Source: Phanerodontia chrysosporium (lineage: Eukaryota; Basidiomycota; Agaricomycetes; Polyporales; Phanerochaetaceae). Taken from it: a stretch of 64,000 nucleotides of DNA. The position numbers were made by a program, and so were the translations under genes. The notes beneath the pieces are model-generated. The model had not been told where the DNA came from and ran no database searches. It saw only the letters and a list, made by a program, of their open reading frames with translations. Positions 35,500 through 44,690 of this stretch are shown piece by piece (the first letter of the stretch is position 1; each line of letters begins with the position of its first letter). The stretch spans positions 1,178,001 to 1,242,000 of the forward strand of contig MJGA01000003.1 in NCBI GenBank assembly GCA_001910725.1. The letters are read 5' to 3'.

Positions 35500-36209
35500 T
35501 CATGATGACTTGTTGTTCCCTTCACGAGAGATCCAGTCGAGCCAAGATCCTTTGTAGTTGTATACGCTGAAAAGATTACAATATTGAGTCGAGCTGGTCA
35601 TCAGAAGAGGGAAGAGCTTGCGTACTTGGTGTAGAAATTCCTCTTGGCGATGTCGCAGGCCGACGTCGACCGTTTCCCGCTTCTGCAGTAAAATATGATC
35701 TCTTGGTTTTTCGTAGGCTTTTCCCATCCGAAGCGTTCTTTGAAAGCACTAGGATGCATGTGCAAAGCGTTCGCAAGGACTGACAGCGGTAGGTTGACCG
35801 AGGAAGGAATAGAACCTTGTAGGACTTCATCCGGTTCCCTGACATCGATGATATAGCTTTTCTGAACGACGAAATTAGTGTGTATTGATGCACAGCACCA
35901 GAGGCAACGACATACAGGGGAGGGTTGCTGTGTCTTCGGCTTCAACTCCTCATACGTCAAGACCTTCGCGTCCCAGTCTTTCTGAAGGGCGTCCTGCCGA
36001 TCTAACCACTCCCTCTGTCGGTCGCGTGCCTTACTAGCTTTCTTCTCCTCTGGAGCCTCGGGTTCGACCTCTGGAGCACCCTCCGACTTCGAAGAGTTGT
36101 ACCGGGCGTGCCTCGCAGGTAGCAGTACCTGGGAAGTTGCGACAGATGCCCGAGCAAGAGGCCTCATCGAGGTCCGGGAAAAGGATTGGGAGATAAAGGT
36201 GCGCAACAT
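35500..36209 (-). CDS. Mitochondrial single-domain rhodanese (Rdl-like)
   Basis: Thiosulfate sulfurtransferase-type protein. Presequence MLRTFISQSFSRTSMRPLAR from 36209; a charged linker (EVEPEAPEEKKASKARDRQ); then the rhodanese fold: KSYIIDVREPDEVLQGSIP, SVNLPLSVLANAL, FGWEKPTKNQEIIFYCRSGK with the active Cys in FYCRSGKRS, and YTNVYNYKGSWLDWISREG at the end. The six-residue active loop CRSGKR is the usual type. Introns sit at about 35578-35634 and 35862-35918. The shape matches yeast Rdl1/Rdl2, which sit in mitochondria. It is 440 bp upstream of frataxin on the same strand. Confidence 0.9.
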
Positions 36210-37066
36210 TGTGTGTGGCAGGAACTGTGCACTCAGTGGTGGCCAGATATTGAGCAAAAGGCGACTACGAATGGTGCTGCACAGGTGAACTAAATATTGG
36301 GTGAGTATTCGGAATTGATGGACTTACATCACCCGCGTTGAGTAACGGGTCCTATCTTCGGGGTCCAGCCGCCCGGTGCCATCACGCTGGGTATCAGGGG
36401 TCTACTAACATCGCGGCATTTTGCTATTGGCCGCAGAATTGCCTCAGGGCGTCTGCTCGGTCCTCGTTCTCTCCTCTCACCCCTTCACTCTCTACTTGCC
36501 TCCCTTCCCCTACGTCCATCCCGTTGCTCGTCCCGTCTCTCTACACTGCCAGCAGTATTCGGGGATCATGCATGAGTGGGAGCGTAGTACTCAACAAGCC
36601 CATGCATTATCCCCGACGAGCCTGCACGTCGATCGCGGCGATGTACTCGCCCTGACCGTTGTACGCTGCAGACTTGAATTGTTGGTCTCGTAGTACCTAA
36701 GAAACGTTTGCTGGGGACTTATGGCAGGATGATCCACGCACTAAGGTGAGCAATCATCGCTTGGCTAGCTAACTATACCCTCTACAGATGGGTAGGGGAA
36801 GTGCGAGCGTAGTTCTCTGAATCCGACCCTACCCACGGTCTATCGGTCGTCTATGCTGTACAGTGTGCCACTGCAACCTCTCTGCCACGCTTCGTGCAGG
36901 CTTGACACCGACTGTCTGCCCTGGCCGTGCTTCCCTCGTTGCTGCCCCAAGCCCAATCTGTTTGGTTCTATTTGGATATCGGCAATCGCCGATGTTGCTC
37001 CCACGCTGGGCTTGACTATGAGCGCCGAGTACCTCCGTCCCCCTTACTATTCCTCCCTTACCGACC
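36210..37066. promoter_or_regulatory. Divergent region, rhodanese / copper transporter
   Basis: About 860 bp between divergent start codons. Open frames near 36338-36690 have no motif. A probable leader intron (GTGAGC near 36745 to CTACAG near 36787) suggests a spliced 5' leader for the Ctr gene. I looked for yeast Mac1-type (TTTGCTC) and S. pombe Cuf1-type (GCTG core) copper elements and found no clean match. Confidence 0.45.
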
Positions 37067-37770
37067 ATGTCGATGTCGATGTCGTCGCCGATATCGATGA
37101 CCTCCTCGGACAACAACATGGATATGATGATGGTCCCCTACCTCCACTTCACTGGTGGCGATAATCTTTACTTCAAGTCTCTACGCCCATCCTCGCATGG
37201 GGCGATCGCCGGAGCATGCATTGTCCTCGTACTTCTGGCAATCTTCGACAGGTGGCTGTCCGCCATGCGAGGTGTCGCTCAAGCGCGGTGGACGCAGAGG
37301 TATGGCTGCGGTGTGCGAACCCCCCACCCCATTGTTGACTGGTCGACTAGAGCTCGTGCATTAACTGTCCGCGCGACTCCCTCATCGAGTCAGCCGACCA
37401 TAGGCGACGATTGGGTAGCCACCAAGGATGGAGAGGAGCAGGCGGTCGGTGTCACTCGACTCCCAACTGAACGTAGCTCGCTCGTCAGCCCTGCGCGCGC
37501 TTCGCGATCCTCTCCCCCCTTCATCGCCTCTCACGACATCCCCCGCGGTATTGCATTCGCGTGTCAGGCACTCATAGGCTATACACTCATGCTTGCTGTC
37601 ATGTGGGTTCCTGTCTCACCTTCTGTTTTGCGTTTTCCCTGTGACTAACCTAGATTTGGTTCCGCAGGACATTCCAAGCGGCATACATCATATCAATCGT
37701 GGCTGGCCTGGGAATTGGAGAGGTTGCATTTGGTCGCTTGGGTAGTGCACCGAGTCACGTAGTTCACTGA
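37067..37770 (+). CDS. Ctr-type copper transporter
   Basis: Trimeric high-affinity Cu(I) transporter. The N-terminus is Met-rich (MSMSMSSPISMTSS, NMDMMMVPYLHF), serving as a copper-binding Mets region. TM1 is SHGAIAGACIVLVLLAIFD; a long Ser-rich cytoplasmic loop follows; TM2 is ACQALIGYTLMLAVM with the selectivity motif MxxxM (MLAVM); TM3 is TFQAAYIISIVAGLGIGEVA with a GxxxG-type packing motif. It ends SAPSHVVH at 37770. One intron (about 37602-37668) interrupts the MxxxM-TF junction. The lack of a signal peptide and the short N-terminus could also fit a vacuolar Ctr2-type protein. It lies 437 bp upstream of the BIM1-like gene on the same strand. Confidence 0.92.
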
Positions 37771-38207
37771 GACTGTGCTTCGAACTGTCGCTATTTTGGA
37801 CTCCTCAATGTCGTTGTACGTTACGTCGTAGACAGATTGTAACCTATGTTTCCTTGGCAATTGGTGTCGAGACTCCTGTGAATCTGATCTTGATCGCCCT
37901 ATGGACTTGGCGTACAAACTGCATGTTGGGTTCCCCCAATTTCAAGCACGTTCCCCGCTGCACGAGTGTGTGATGAAAAACGAGGGCAATCGAGACCACG
38001 GCGAAACCGGTAAACCGCCTTTTCACCGTACGTGACCACCCGGGGGTTATGAGAGATGAAGGAACTACCAAATAATACCAAACATGCGTGAAAAAACTTT
38101 TTCACTCGGGACAGGCGTTTATATGCTGAGCGAGTGCAGTAACCTCCTCTTCTTCACCTCCACAGGCCCACCGGACTTTGCAGAGAACCTCTCAACAGCG
38201 AGGCCTC
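37771..38207. other. Gap between Ctr and BIM1-like genes
   Basis: About 440 bp; the right half is the promoter of the BIM1-like gene. No other gene. Confidence 0.5.
38118..38124 (+). promoter_or_regulatory. TATA-like element of BIM1-like gene
   Basis: TTTATAT, 84 nt before the start codon, directly followed by GCTGAG. A GCTG core is part of some fungal copper-response sites, but the flanking bases do not match the S. pombe consensus, so I only flag it. Confidence 0.4.
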
Positions 38208-39031
38208 ATGATGTACTTCTCCTCCTTCACCGTCCTCGCCGCTCTGCTCGGTACTGTTTCTGCGCACTTCCAGCTGCAGTATCCCCCTCCTCGTGGCCCT
38301 TTCGTCGCTGCTCAAGAGCCCACGTTCTGCGGTCCGTCCCTCTCTCTTCACGAAGTTTAACGTATGTTTAGCCGTAAATATAGATGGCTACACCAGTTCT
38401 GTTAGCAACCGCACTGTGTTCCCGTTGAGCGGAGGCAACTTTGCCATCAACAGCGAGCACCCGCTATGGACACGTGAGCTGGCCCCTTTCCTCTCTTCCT
38501 ATTGGTTCTGACCGGACACTCGATACAGTGGGCATCCAGCTTTCCACGCTCTCTAATCCGCAGTCCTTCCAGAACTTCACGCCGGCTGTGCCGTTCTTCC
38601 AGGTCAGCGGCGAGGGCGCGTTCTGCTTCCCGGTCGATCTCGCTGCGGCAGGCATCTCTGGTCTCAGTGACGGCGCAAACGTCACCCTGCAGTTCACGTA
38701 TGACGGCGGCGACGGCGAGCTCTTCCAGGTACTTTGGTCTACACGCTCTCCCTGATCTGATGCTGACGAACAATCGCAGTGCGCGGACATCACGTTGAGC
38801 TCCAACGCGCCCCCGGCGAACTTCCAGTGCCAGAACGCGACGGGCGACACTGTGCAGACGCTGTCGTCTCAGCCGGTCGCTGCACCCTCTTCCACTGGAA
38901 GCTCGTCGAGCTCGTCGAGCCCGTCGTCCACTTCGACTGCACCGGCTCAAACGTCAAACGCTGCTTCTGCGAATGCTGTCGTTGGCTTCACGGGTCTTCT
39001 CGGACTCGTTGCCGTCTTTGCTTCTCTCTAG
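38208..39031 (+). CDS. BIM1-like (X325) GPI-type copper-binding protein
   Basis: Signal peptide [19 protein letters not shown]; cleavage leaves His20 as the mature N-terminus ([11 protein letters not shown]), the histidine-brace start shared by LPMOs and by X325/BIM1 proteins. His67 (SEHPLW) and an Asp in [10 protein letters not shown] or CADIT are candidates for the other copper ligands. Four Cys (FCDGY, AFCFPVD, QCADI, FQCQN) suggest two disulfides. A Ser/Thr linker ([14 protein letters not shown]) and a C-terminal hydrophobic tail ([17 protein letters not shown]) fit GPI anchoring. Four exons; introns at about 38331-38383, 38471-38528 and 38729-38780. In Cryptococcus, Bim1 works with Ctr1 in copper uptake; X325 proteins do not cleave polysaccharides. 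Start is the first ATG of the frame. Confidence 0.93.
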
Positions 39032-40240
39032 ATGTCTTTGGGTTATGATGTGTAAGGAGATGGATGGTCATTGACATGTAATAGGGAATGGATCTGTTCG
39101 TTGGCACGTAGAGCTATGGTGGACTTGGTTGGACACGTTTGTGTATTCAAGGCTTATTCCACGTGTTACCAATTGCAATCTCACGAAATGGTGTTTACCG
39201 GAAGAATACGGAACGTATCCTGCAGGGCTGCTTGTGCCGTGGGTATTGGACCAGTGAATATGAACACCCACGATATCCTGATTTTACCCATGGCTAGCTT
39301 TTCGACATTAGTATTAGTCTTCTCAGCTTACGCACCAACAAAGCTGGAGTGATCAAGCTAGGCATTGTGGCGGCCACGTGGATGAGGCGCCCGAGGGGAG
39401 ACTGCGCCACCGGATGTATCCTCCATGGGATGCACCGCCTCGGCCACAGCACAGACGACGGCTATCTGCCTCATCACAATCGTCCTGTAGCATTGCGATG
39501 CAGCATACACTGCATTCCTTTCTGTTCTTAAAGCTACGATTTTACCACCCAAAGCCGGACGGGAGCGAAGTTGGCTACGTGGCCGAGGATTGCATCAAAA
39601 TTCCGCTGACAAGGGGTCACCAGTACTCGGCGAGGCTGATACACCTCGCAACGGCGTGCAGAACGTTTTGATTGCGTCTAACATCTCCCCTTATCGTCCG
39701 CTCACATCCTCATACACTTCCGCCCGTGTTTCAAATATCCTGTGCACACCTACACTCCCGCGCATAACCATCGCTAGGCTGTTCATTGGAACGTCGCATC
39801 AGCAAACATATCCCGCTTCGCTCCGCATCGGCACCTTCACACGCATTTTGACGTGAACTCTAGGTCGCAAAGCCGGTCATGCCTCTAATCGAGTTGCCGC
39901 GAAGGTACGTAACCCCATGCATGAGCTAAGCGTGGTTTGCTCGCATGACGAGGCGCTGCCCTGAGGCCCGATGTCGCAGACACTTATAAGAGCCATCAAG
40001 GCACACACATTGCGGTTACGCGACACCTGCGTTGTCGACCCCCACCAGCCTGCCCCTGCGCAGCCGATAAAGCTTAATTAGGTCGCCCACTGATAGCACA
40101 GTCTCATCCGCAGGCGGCACGCTCCGCCTGGCGTACTGCCTCGGCAGCACACCCAAACACATAAACCCGGCCTGCGCTTCCTTGCCGCGACGTACCCCCT
40201 CCTGCCGCGCTCGACACACACCGCACCGTTCGGTCCCGCC
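39032..40240. other. 1.2 kb without a supported gene
   Basis: 3' flank of the BIM1-like gene on the left. Short open frames (for example 39378-39671 and 39590-39856 on plus) lack motifs. TTATAAG near 39984 may be a TATA box for the gene at 40241. Nothing repetitive seen. Confidence 0.45.
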
Positions 40241-40832
40241 ATGCTCTTCGACAGACACCTCAGGAGGGAGGAGGCGGTGTGGGAGGTCGTTGACCACAGG
40301 GACGTCATCCCCGTGCCAATGTGGGACGAAGACGAAGGTGCGCACCCCCCAATGGGCTATTCCTGGATTCCTTCCGTGAGCACGCTTCTGAGCTGGCCCA
40401 CGGCAGATCTCGAGATTGCCTACACCCACCACGCGAATATATCGTACCGGTTCGTGCACGACCTGCGCGCCGCGACGGACCTTCGAAAAGCCGTCCAGCT
40501 TGCTCGGTGCCAGCTGCTCCAGGATGCCAACCGTTTAAAGTGCAACGTTCTCCTCTCCGAAGGGTGGGCGCGCTCGTTCTAGCTCTGTGTCGACTGCATC
40601 TGACGTCCCTCGCAGGTGGCGTTGCACGCTCATGCGCCAAGGGCAGCGACATCGAGTCGAGGTCGTGTACAGCGGCCGTCCAGCGCGTGCGATGGGCCAG
40701 ATCGTACGCTTCCCTCAGCCGCCGTTCATCGGCGTGCTGGATCACTGCGAGCACCATATCACCCGTTATCAGCAGCCACGACGTCGGAGCCTATTCCGTA
40801 CATGGAGTCGGACATCAAGCATCTCGACGTAA
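40241..40832 (+). CDS. Hypothetical protein, two exons
   Basis: Exon 1 from MLFDRHLRREEAVWEVVDHR to NRLKCNVLLSEGW, then a GTGGGC donor near 40565 and a CGCAG acceptor near 40615, exon 2 WRCTLMRQGQRHRVEVVYSG through PRPPF-like FPQPPFIGVL to SIST at 40832. It is about 180 aa, mixed alpha/beta by eye, with no signal peptide or TM. The exon 2 pattern (hydrophobic EGW, then RHRVEVVY) looks like a small family of unknown function found in polypore-type fungi, from memory and not verified. It is convergent with the sulfurtransferase gene. Confidence 0.55.
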
Positions 40833-41143
40833 CCTCTGCAGGCTCCAGTATCGACCATGAATCGAGGATCGATGGGCAGTGTACTGTTAGTGTAACATGT
40901 ATATTATAGCTAGCTTCGGGATGAACATATGGCTCCAGATAGACGATATGAATTCATCAGCACGCCTCACATCGGCGGCGGTCGAGGGCGGGTCACTGAG
41001 GCTGCTGTGCTTGTGACATTACCGACCATTGCCCTGCATTGCGGATATGTCGTGCACGAACAGATTCTTACATTCCAAGATATCATACAGGAGTACATTC
41101 GCAAAGTCGCAAGCCAAACGTGCATCATCGGTCGTTGTTGATT
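40833..41143. other. Convergent 3' region
   Basis: About 310 bp between the stop codons of the hypothetical and the sulfurtransferase genes. No gene. Confidence 0.5.
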
Positions 41144-42426
41144 CATTCGCTTTTCTCAATCTTGCTTCCTTGCCTCGCGGCATATCCTGTCCAGGACTGC
41201 GCAATGTCAGAACCCGGGTCTACCAGGGACAGTATTTGAAACTGCTGCTCACCTCGTCGTAGAGGCTGATTCTGTCGACGCCCATCTGTTTCAATCCAAG
41301 CCAGATGACGGCGGCCGTCATACCGCTACCACACGAGGTCACGACCCTGCGCTTGCCCGACCTAATTTCGTCAGCCACTTCTTTGCCAACGGCCTCCTCA
41401 AGACTGCTATGCAGAGCGCTCGGCGAAGCCAACTCCGTGTACGTGATAGGATCCCGCTCTCCAGCGGCCGTGTACGTTCTCTTCTGAAGGAACGTGGTGA
41501 AGGGAAGGGAGATGGAATGCGGGATGTGGCCCGACGGCAGACCAGGGCGAGGCTCAGGGTCCTTACCAGCCCAACTACAGAAGGCAGATGTAAACATGTG
41601 GACATCGCAACAGCATGCACTCCACCTACCGTCCTTGGGGGCGGGCGTCCAGGACCAACTCCGCAGCTGGATCCTTGGACGGGTCGAGATCTGCATTGCC
41701 CACGACCTGCTCATAGCCTGTTTGAAATGAAGTCAGACGTGGTTGTAAACTATGCTTATGTTCCGTACTTCGAATGACATCGGTGTCGAACTGAGGGACT
41801 GGATACGAGGACCTCGGGCGTTGCTGGGCCTCGCCAGTCTCCACAGGACAGCCATGCGCCTCCCAGTTGGGCAGCCCACCGTCAAGAATACTAGACCTAT
41901 TGTGACCGAACGCACGGAACATGAACAAGGCACGGGGCGAGGAGAACACTCCGTGCGTGTCATATCTGCAGGCACGTTCCGTTAACAAACGGGTGGTGAA
42001 GTCCTATTGGTTCGACGTACAGGACAACGTGTGAGGTCGGGTTGATTCCAAATTGTTCTGTCGAGCGCAGGTTGAACTTCAGTGCACCGCGAATCTGGTA
42101 GCAGTGTGCATACCGCACGCTTGTGCAAACTTCTCTGGGCTGGGCATCATGTGCTTGAGTCCCAGCTCATGCTCACTTGCAACCTCGTCCAGGTCGAGAT
42201 ACTGTGCGCCTGGAATATGCTTCTTGAGAAACTCCTCGCGAGCTTTGCGCGGAGAGTTGGGCATGTGCCAGCTCGCGTCGAGGATGGAGACCTTGCTCTG
42301 GTCAAGGTCAGTGAGTTGCCTCGGGGTGATCACAAGCGGGCAGTTGTCTCCAAACGTCGCCATCGTCCTGGCTGAGAGAAATCGGGGGAGAAAGGACGCA
42401 GAACGCCTCGCTACGAGTGCGAACAT
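41144..42426 (-). CDS. TUM1: 3-Mercaptopyruvate / thiosulfate sulfurtransferase
   Basis: Two-domain rhodanese. The N-terminus MFALVARRSASFLPRFLSAR is a mitochondrial presequence, and a second in-frame Met (M22, MATFGDNCPL) could give a cytosolic form. Domain 1: VSILDASWHMPNSPRKAREE, HIPGAQYLDLDEVAS. Domain 2: FGINPTSHVVLYDTHGVFSS, ILDGGLPNWEAHGCPVETG, LVLDARPQGRWAGKDPEPR, GHIPHSISLPFTTFL, then VVTSCGSGMTAAVIWLGLK, where CGSGMT is the loop typical of mercaptopyruvate sulfurtransferase rather than classic rhodanese (CRKGVT). The end is YDESWTGYAARQGSKIEK, stop at 41144. In yeast, Tum1 feeds sulfur to tRNA thiolation. Divergent from the V-ATPase gene. Confidence 0.93.
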
Positions 42427-42597
42427 TGTGGATTGGAACAGACATGGCGTCAACGGGCGCTCGGCGTGCTGTATGGGGGCGCGTAGGCGCCCGGCGCAGA
42501 GGTGACTTCATGCCTCGGGCGAGCGGCATCAACAACCGCGACATACTGGGTCCCCTCCTCGACAAACTGCCTTTCACGCCGGATCCTCCTGCACACT
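42427..42597. promoter_or_regulatory. Short bidirectional promoter
   Basis: Only 171 bp separate the start codons of the sulfurtransferase and V-ATPase subunit C genes, so both must share or interleave their promoters. Confidence 0.6.
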
Positions 42598-44220
42598 ATG
42601 CCCTCAGACCAGAGCACATGGCTTGTTGCCATCCCCAACGACGGGGATGCTGAGGGCGTCCTCGAGGAGCTGCACTCGAAGCTCGGCACGTCGTCCAAGC
42701 CGAGTGCATACTTGGCACCGCTGCCCATCCCATCGTTCAAGGTCGGAGTGAATCTATGTGCTCTCCTCACACAGGGGATTGACCCGCTGTGATGTGAAGA
42801 CAGGAACCCTGGACTCGCTGGTCGCGCTCGCGGAGGAGCTGCCCAAGCAGGACGCATCATTCACTGGCACAGTGGCTAAGACAGTCGACACGCTGCGCAA
42901 CCTTTTGAACAACGATCCCGCGAAACTATCCCAACATGTCCTTGTGAACGATAAACCCGTGGACTACTATCTTCTCAATGACTGGCGGTGGAACGAAGGC
43001 CGATACGGCACGCAGAAGTCGCTGAGGGAGATGCTCGATGTCCTTGTAAAGGTGCGCCCTTATACGTCGCTTGCGTTCATCGACTATCAATACAGAGATG
43101 CGATTGTAGGAAATGACGTCCATCGACAATGTCATGAAGACGAAGCTGCAGAACTACAACCTGGCCAAGGGCTCGCTGACGCAGATGCAGCGCAAGAAGA
43201 CGTGAAGTGATCCCCACGTCGTAGCACACAGTCCCACCCTGACAAATTACTCTTGATAGAGGCAATCTTTCGGTGAAGTCACTCGCGGATGTCGTGTCCA
43301 AGGAGCATTTCATCGGGGATTCTGAATACATGGAGACGATCTTGGTGGCAGTGCCCAAGTAAGTGCACATCGTACCTGTCATAGCATGGCTCTGACCTAG
43401 GTACGCCAACAGCCTCCTCGTCAAGGATTGGAACACTAAATACGAGCGCCTGACCAACTTCGTAGTTCCTCGCTCGTCGCAGTAAGGTCCCACGAACTGG
43501 TACGGCGCAGGGTGATGTCTGACGCGTCACTTGGCTTAGGAAGATCGCCGCGGACGACGAGTATACTTTGTTCGCCGTTGTCATTTTTAAACGCGTGCAT
43601 GACGAGTTCCTTCAGAAATGCCGGGAAAACAAGTAAGACTACTGCATTATCCCATACGCTTCGTCTCACCTGCGCTAGGTTCATTGTTCGTGACTTTGTC
43701 TACTCCGAGGACCTGCTTGAGAAGCAGAGGGAGGAGCTTGCTGCCGCGGACACGACGGAAAAGGAGCTTTGGGTAGGCTCATCAGCGTTCTTCATCAATC
43801 CATGCTAGCTTACACGTACCACCTTCGCAGACGGAGTTGCTGCAGATCTCTCGGACCAACTTCTCGGAGGCGTTCCAGATCCTCGTGCACCTCAAAATCA
43901 TCTATCTGTTCGTCGAGAGCGTTCTGCGATACGGCCTGCCTGCCAATTACGGCGGCTTCGTGGTCAAAGTGCGTTGGTCAGCTTGTCCCATTGTCGACAT
44001 CCTCTCTGACGGTCGCGTTGCAGCCGGAGCCCAAAGCGACAAAGCGGGTATTGGCTAGCTTGCAGTCACAGTTTGTCTATCTGGGCCGCCGAAGCAACGC
44101 GGCTTTGCCAAGGGCAAGCCGCAATCCGGTGCCGAGGAGACCGCCGGCGAGTACCAGACGCTCCTGGAGCAAGAGTACTTCGACTTCGTCCTCGCGGAAG
44201 TGCCGTGGATCCAATTCTGA
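42598..44220 (+). CDS. VMA5: V-type ATPase subunit C
   Basis: Peripheral V1 subunit that links the ATPase head to the stator and membrane sector of the vacuolar proton pump. [20 protein letters not shown] starts at 42598. Other blocks are [145 protein letters not shown], and the C-terminal [18 protein letters not shown]. The last part is out of frame: a slip at about 44083-44087 (GGGCC) is fixed by one extra base and restores [19 protein letters not shown]. Nine or so exons. Stop at 44220. Confidence 0.95.
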
Positions 44221-44690
44221 GTTAGGAACGTAACGCAACATTGTAATTACCTAGCAATATACCACCGGACTGTCTAGAATGCACAAGCATATACAGAGAG
44301 CAAGAATGGATAAAGTAACAGTGAAACATTTCATTCTGACCAGCCCGCAGGGGGAAATGACTTTTGACTCTATGTAGACTCGTATGGTACAAGGGTGGTC
44401 TAAGTAGCTTGCGTGGCTCGAGCAGCGTAGGAAGACGAGCGAAGTGGTGCGATAGAATGACTGCGAGGTGCCAGAAGAATTGCTATGCTAGGAGGAAGGC
44501 GAAAGTAAGCAAAGGAGAGCGTTAGTGGATACACCCATTACACGGTCCCACATATAGGATTTACAGCGAACACGGAAGAATAACTTGGGGGTTAGACAAC
44601 GAACAGCGTGCACTTGATGACCGCCCGTTCCAGCGGTGACTGTTATTCAAGAGGATTCGGCTCTTCCGTCGTCAAGACTTGCATCATACT
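44221..44690. other. Convergent 3' region
   Basis: About 470 bp, AT-rich at the left, between VMA5 and the KH-domain gene. No gene. Confidence 0.5.

Noticed and set aside
36338..36693. Short plus-strand frames between rhodanese and Ctr
   Set aside because: No motif, poor codon use, and they lie in a divergent promoter region.
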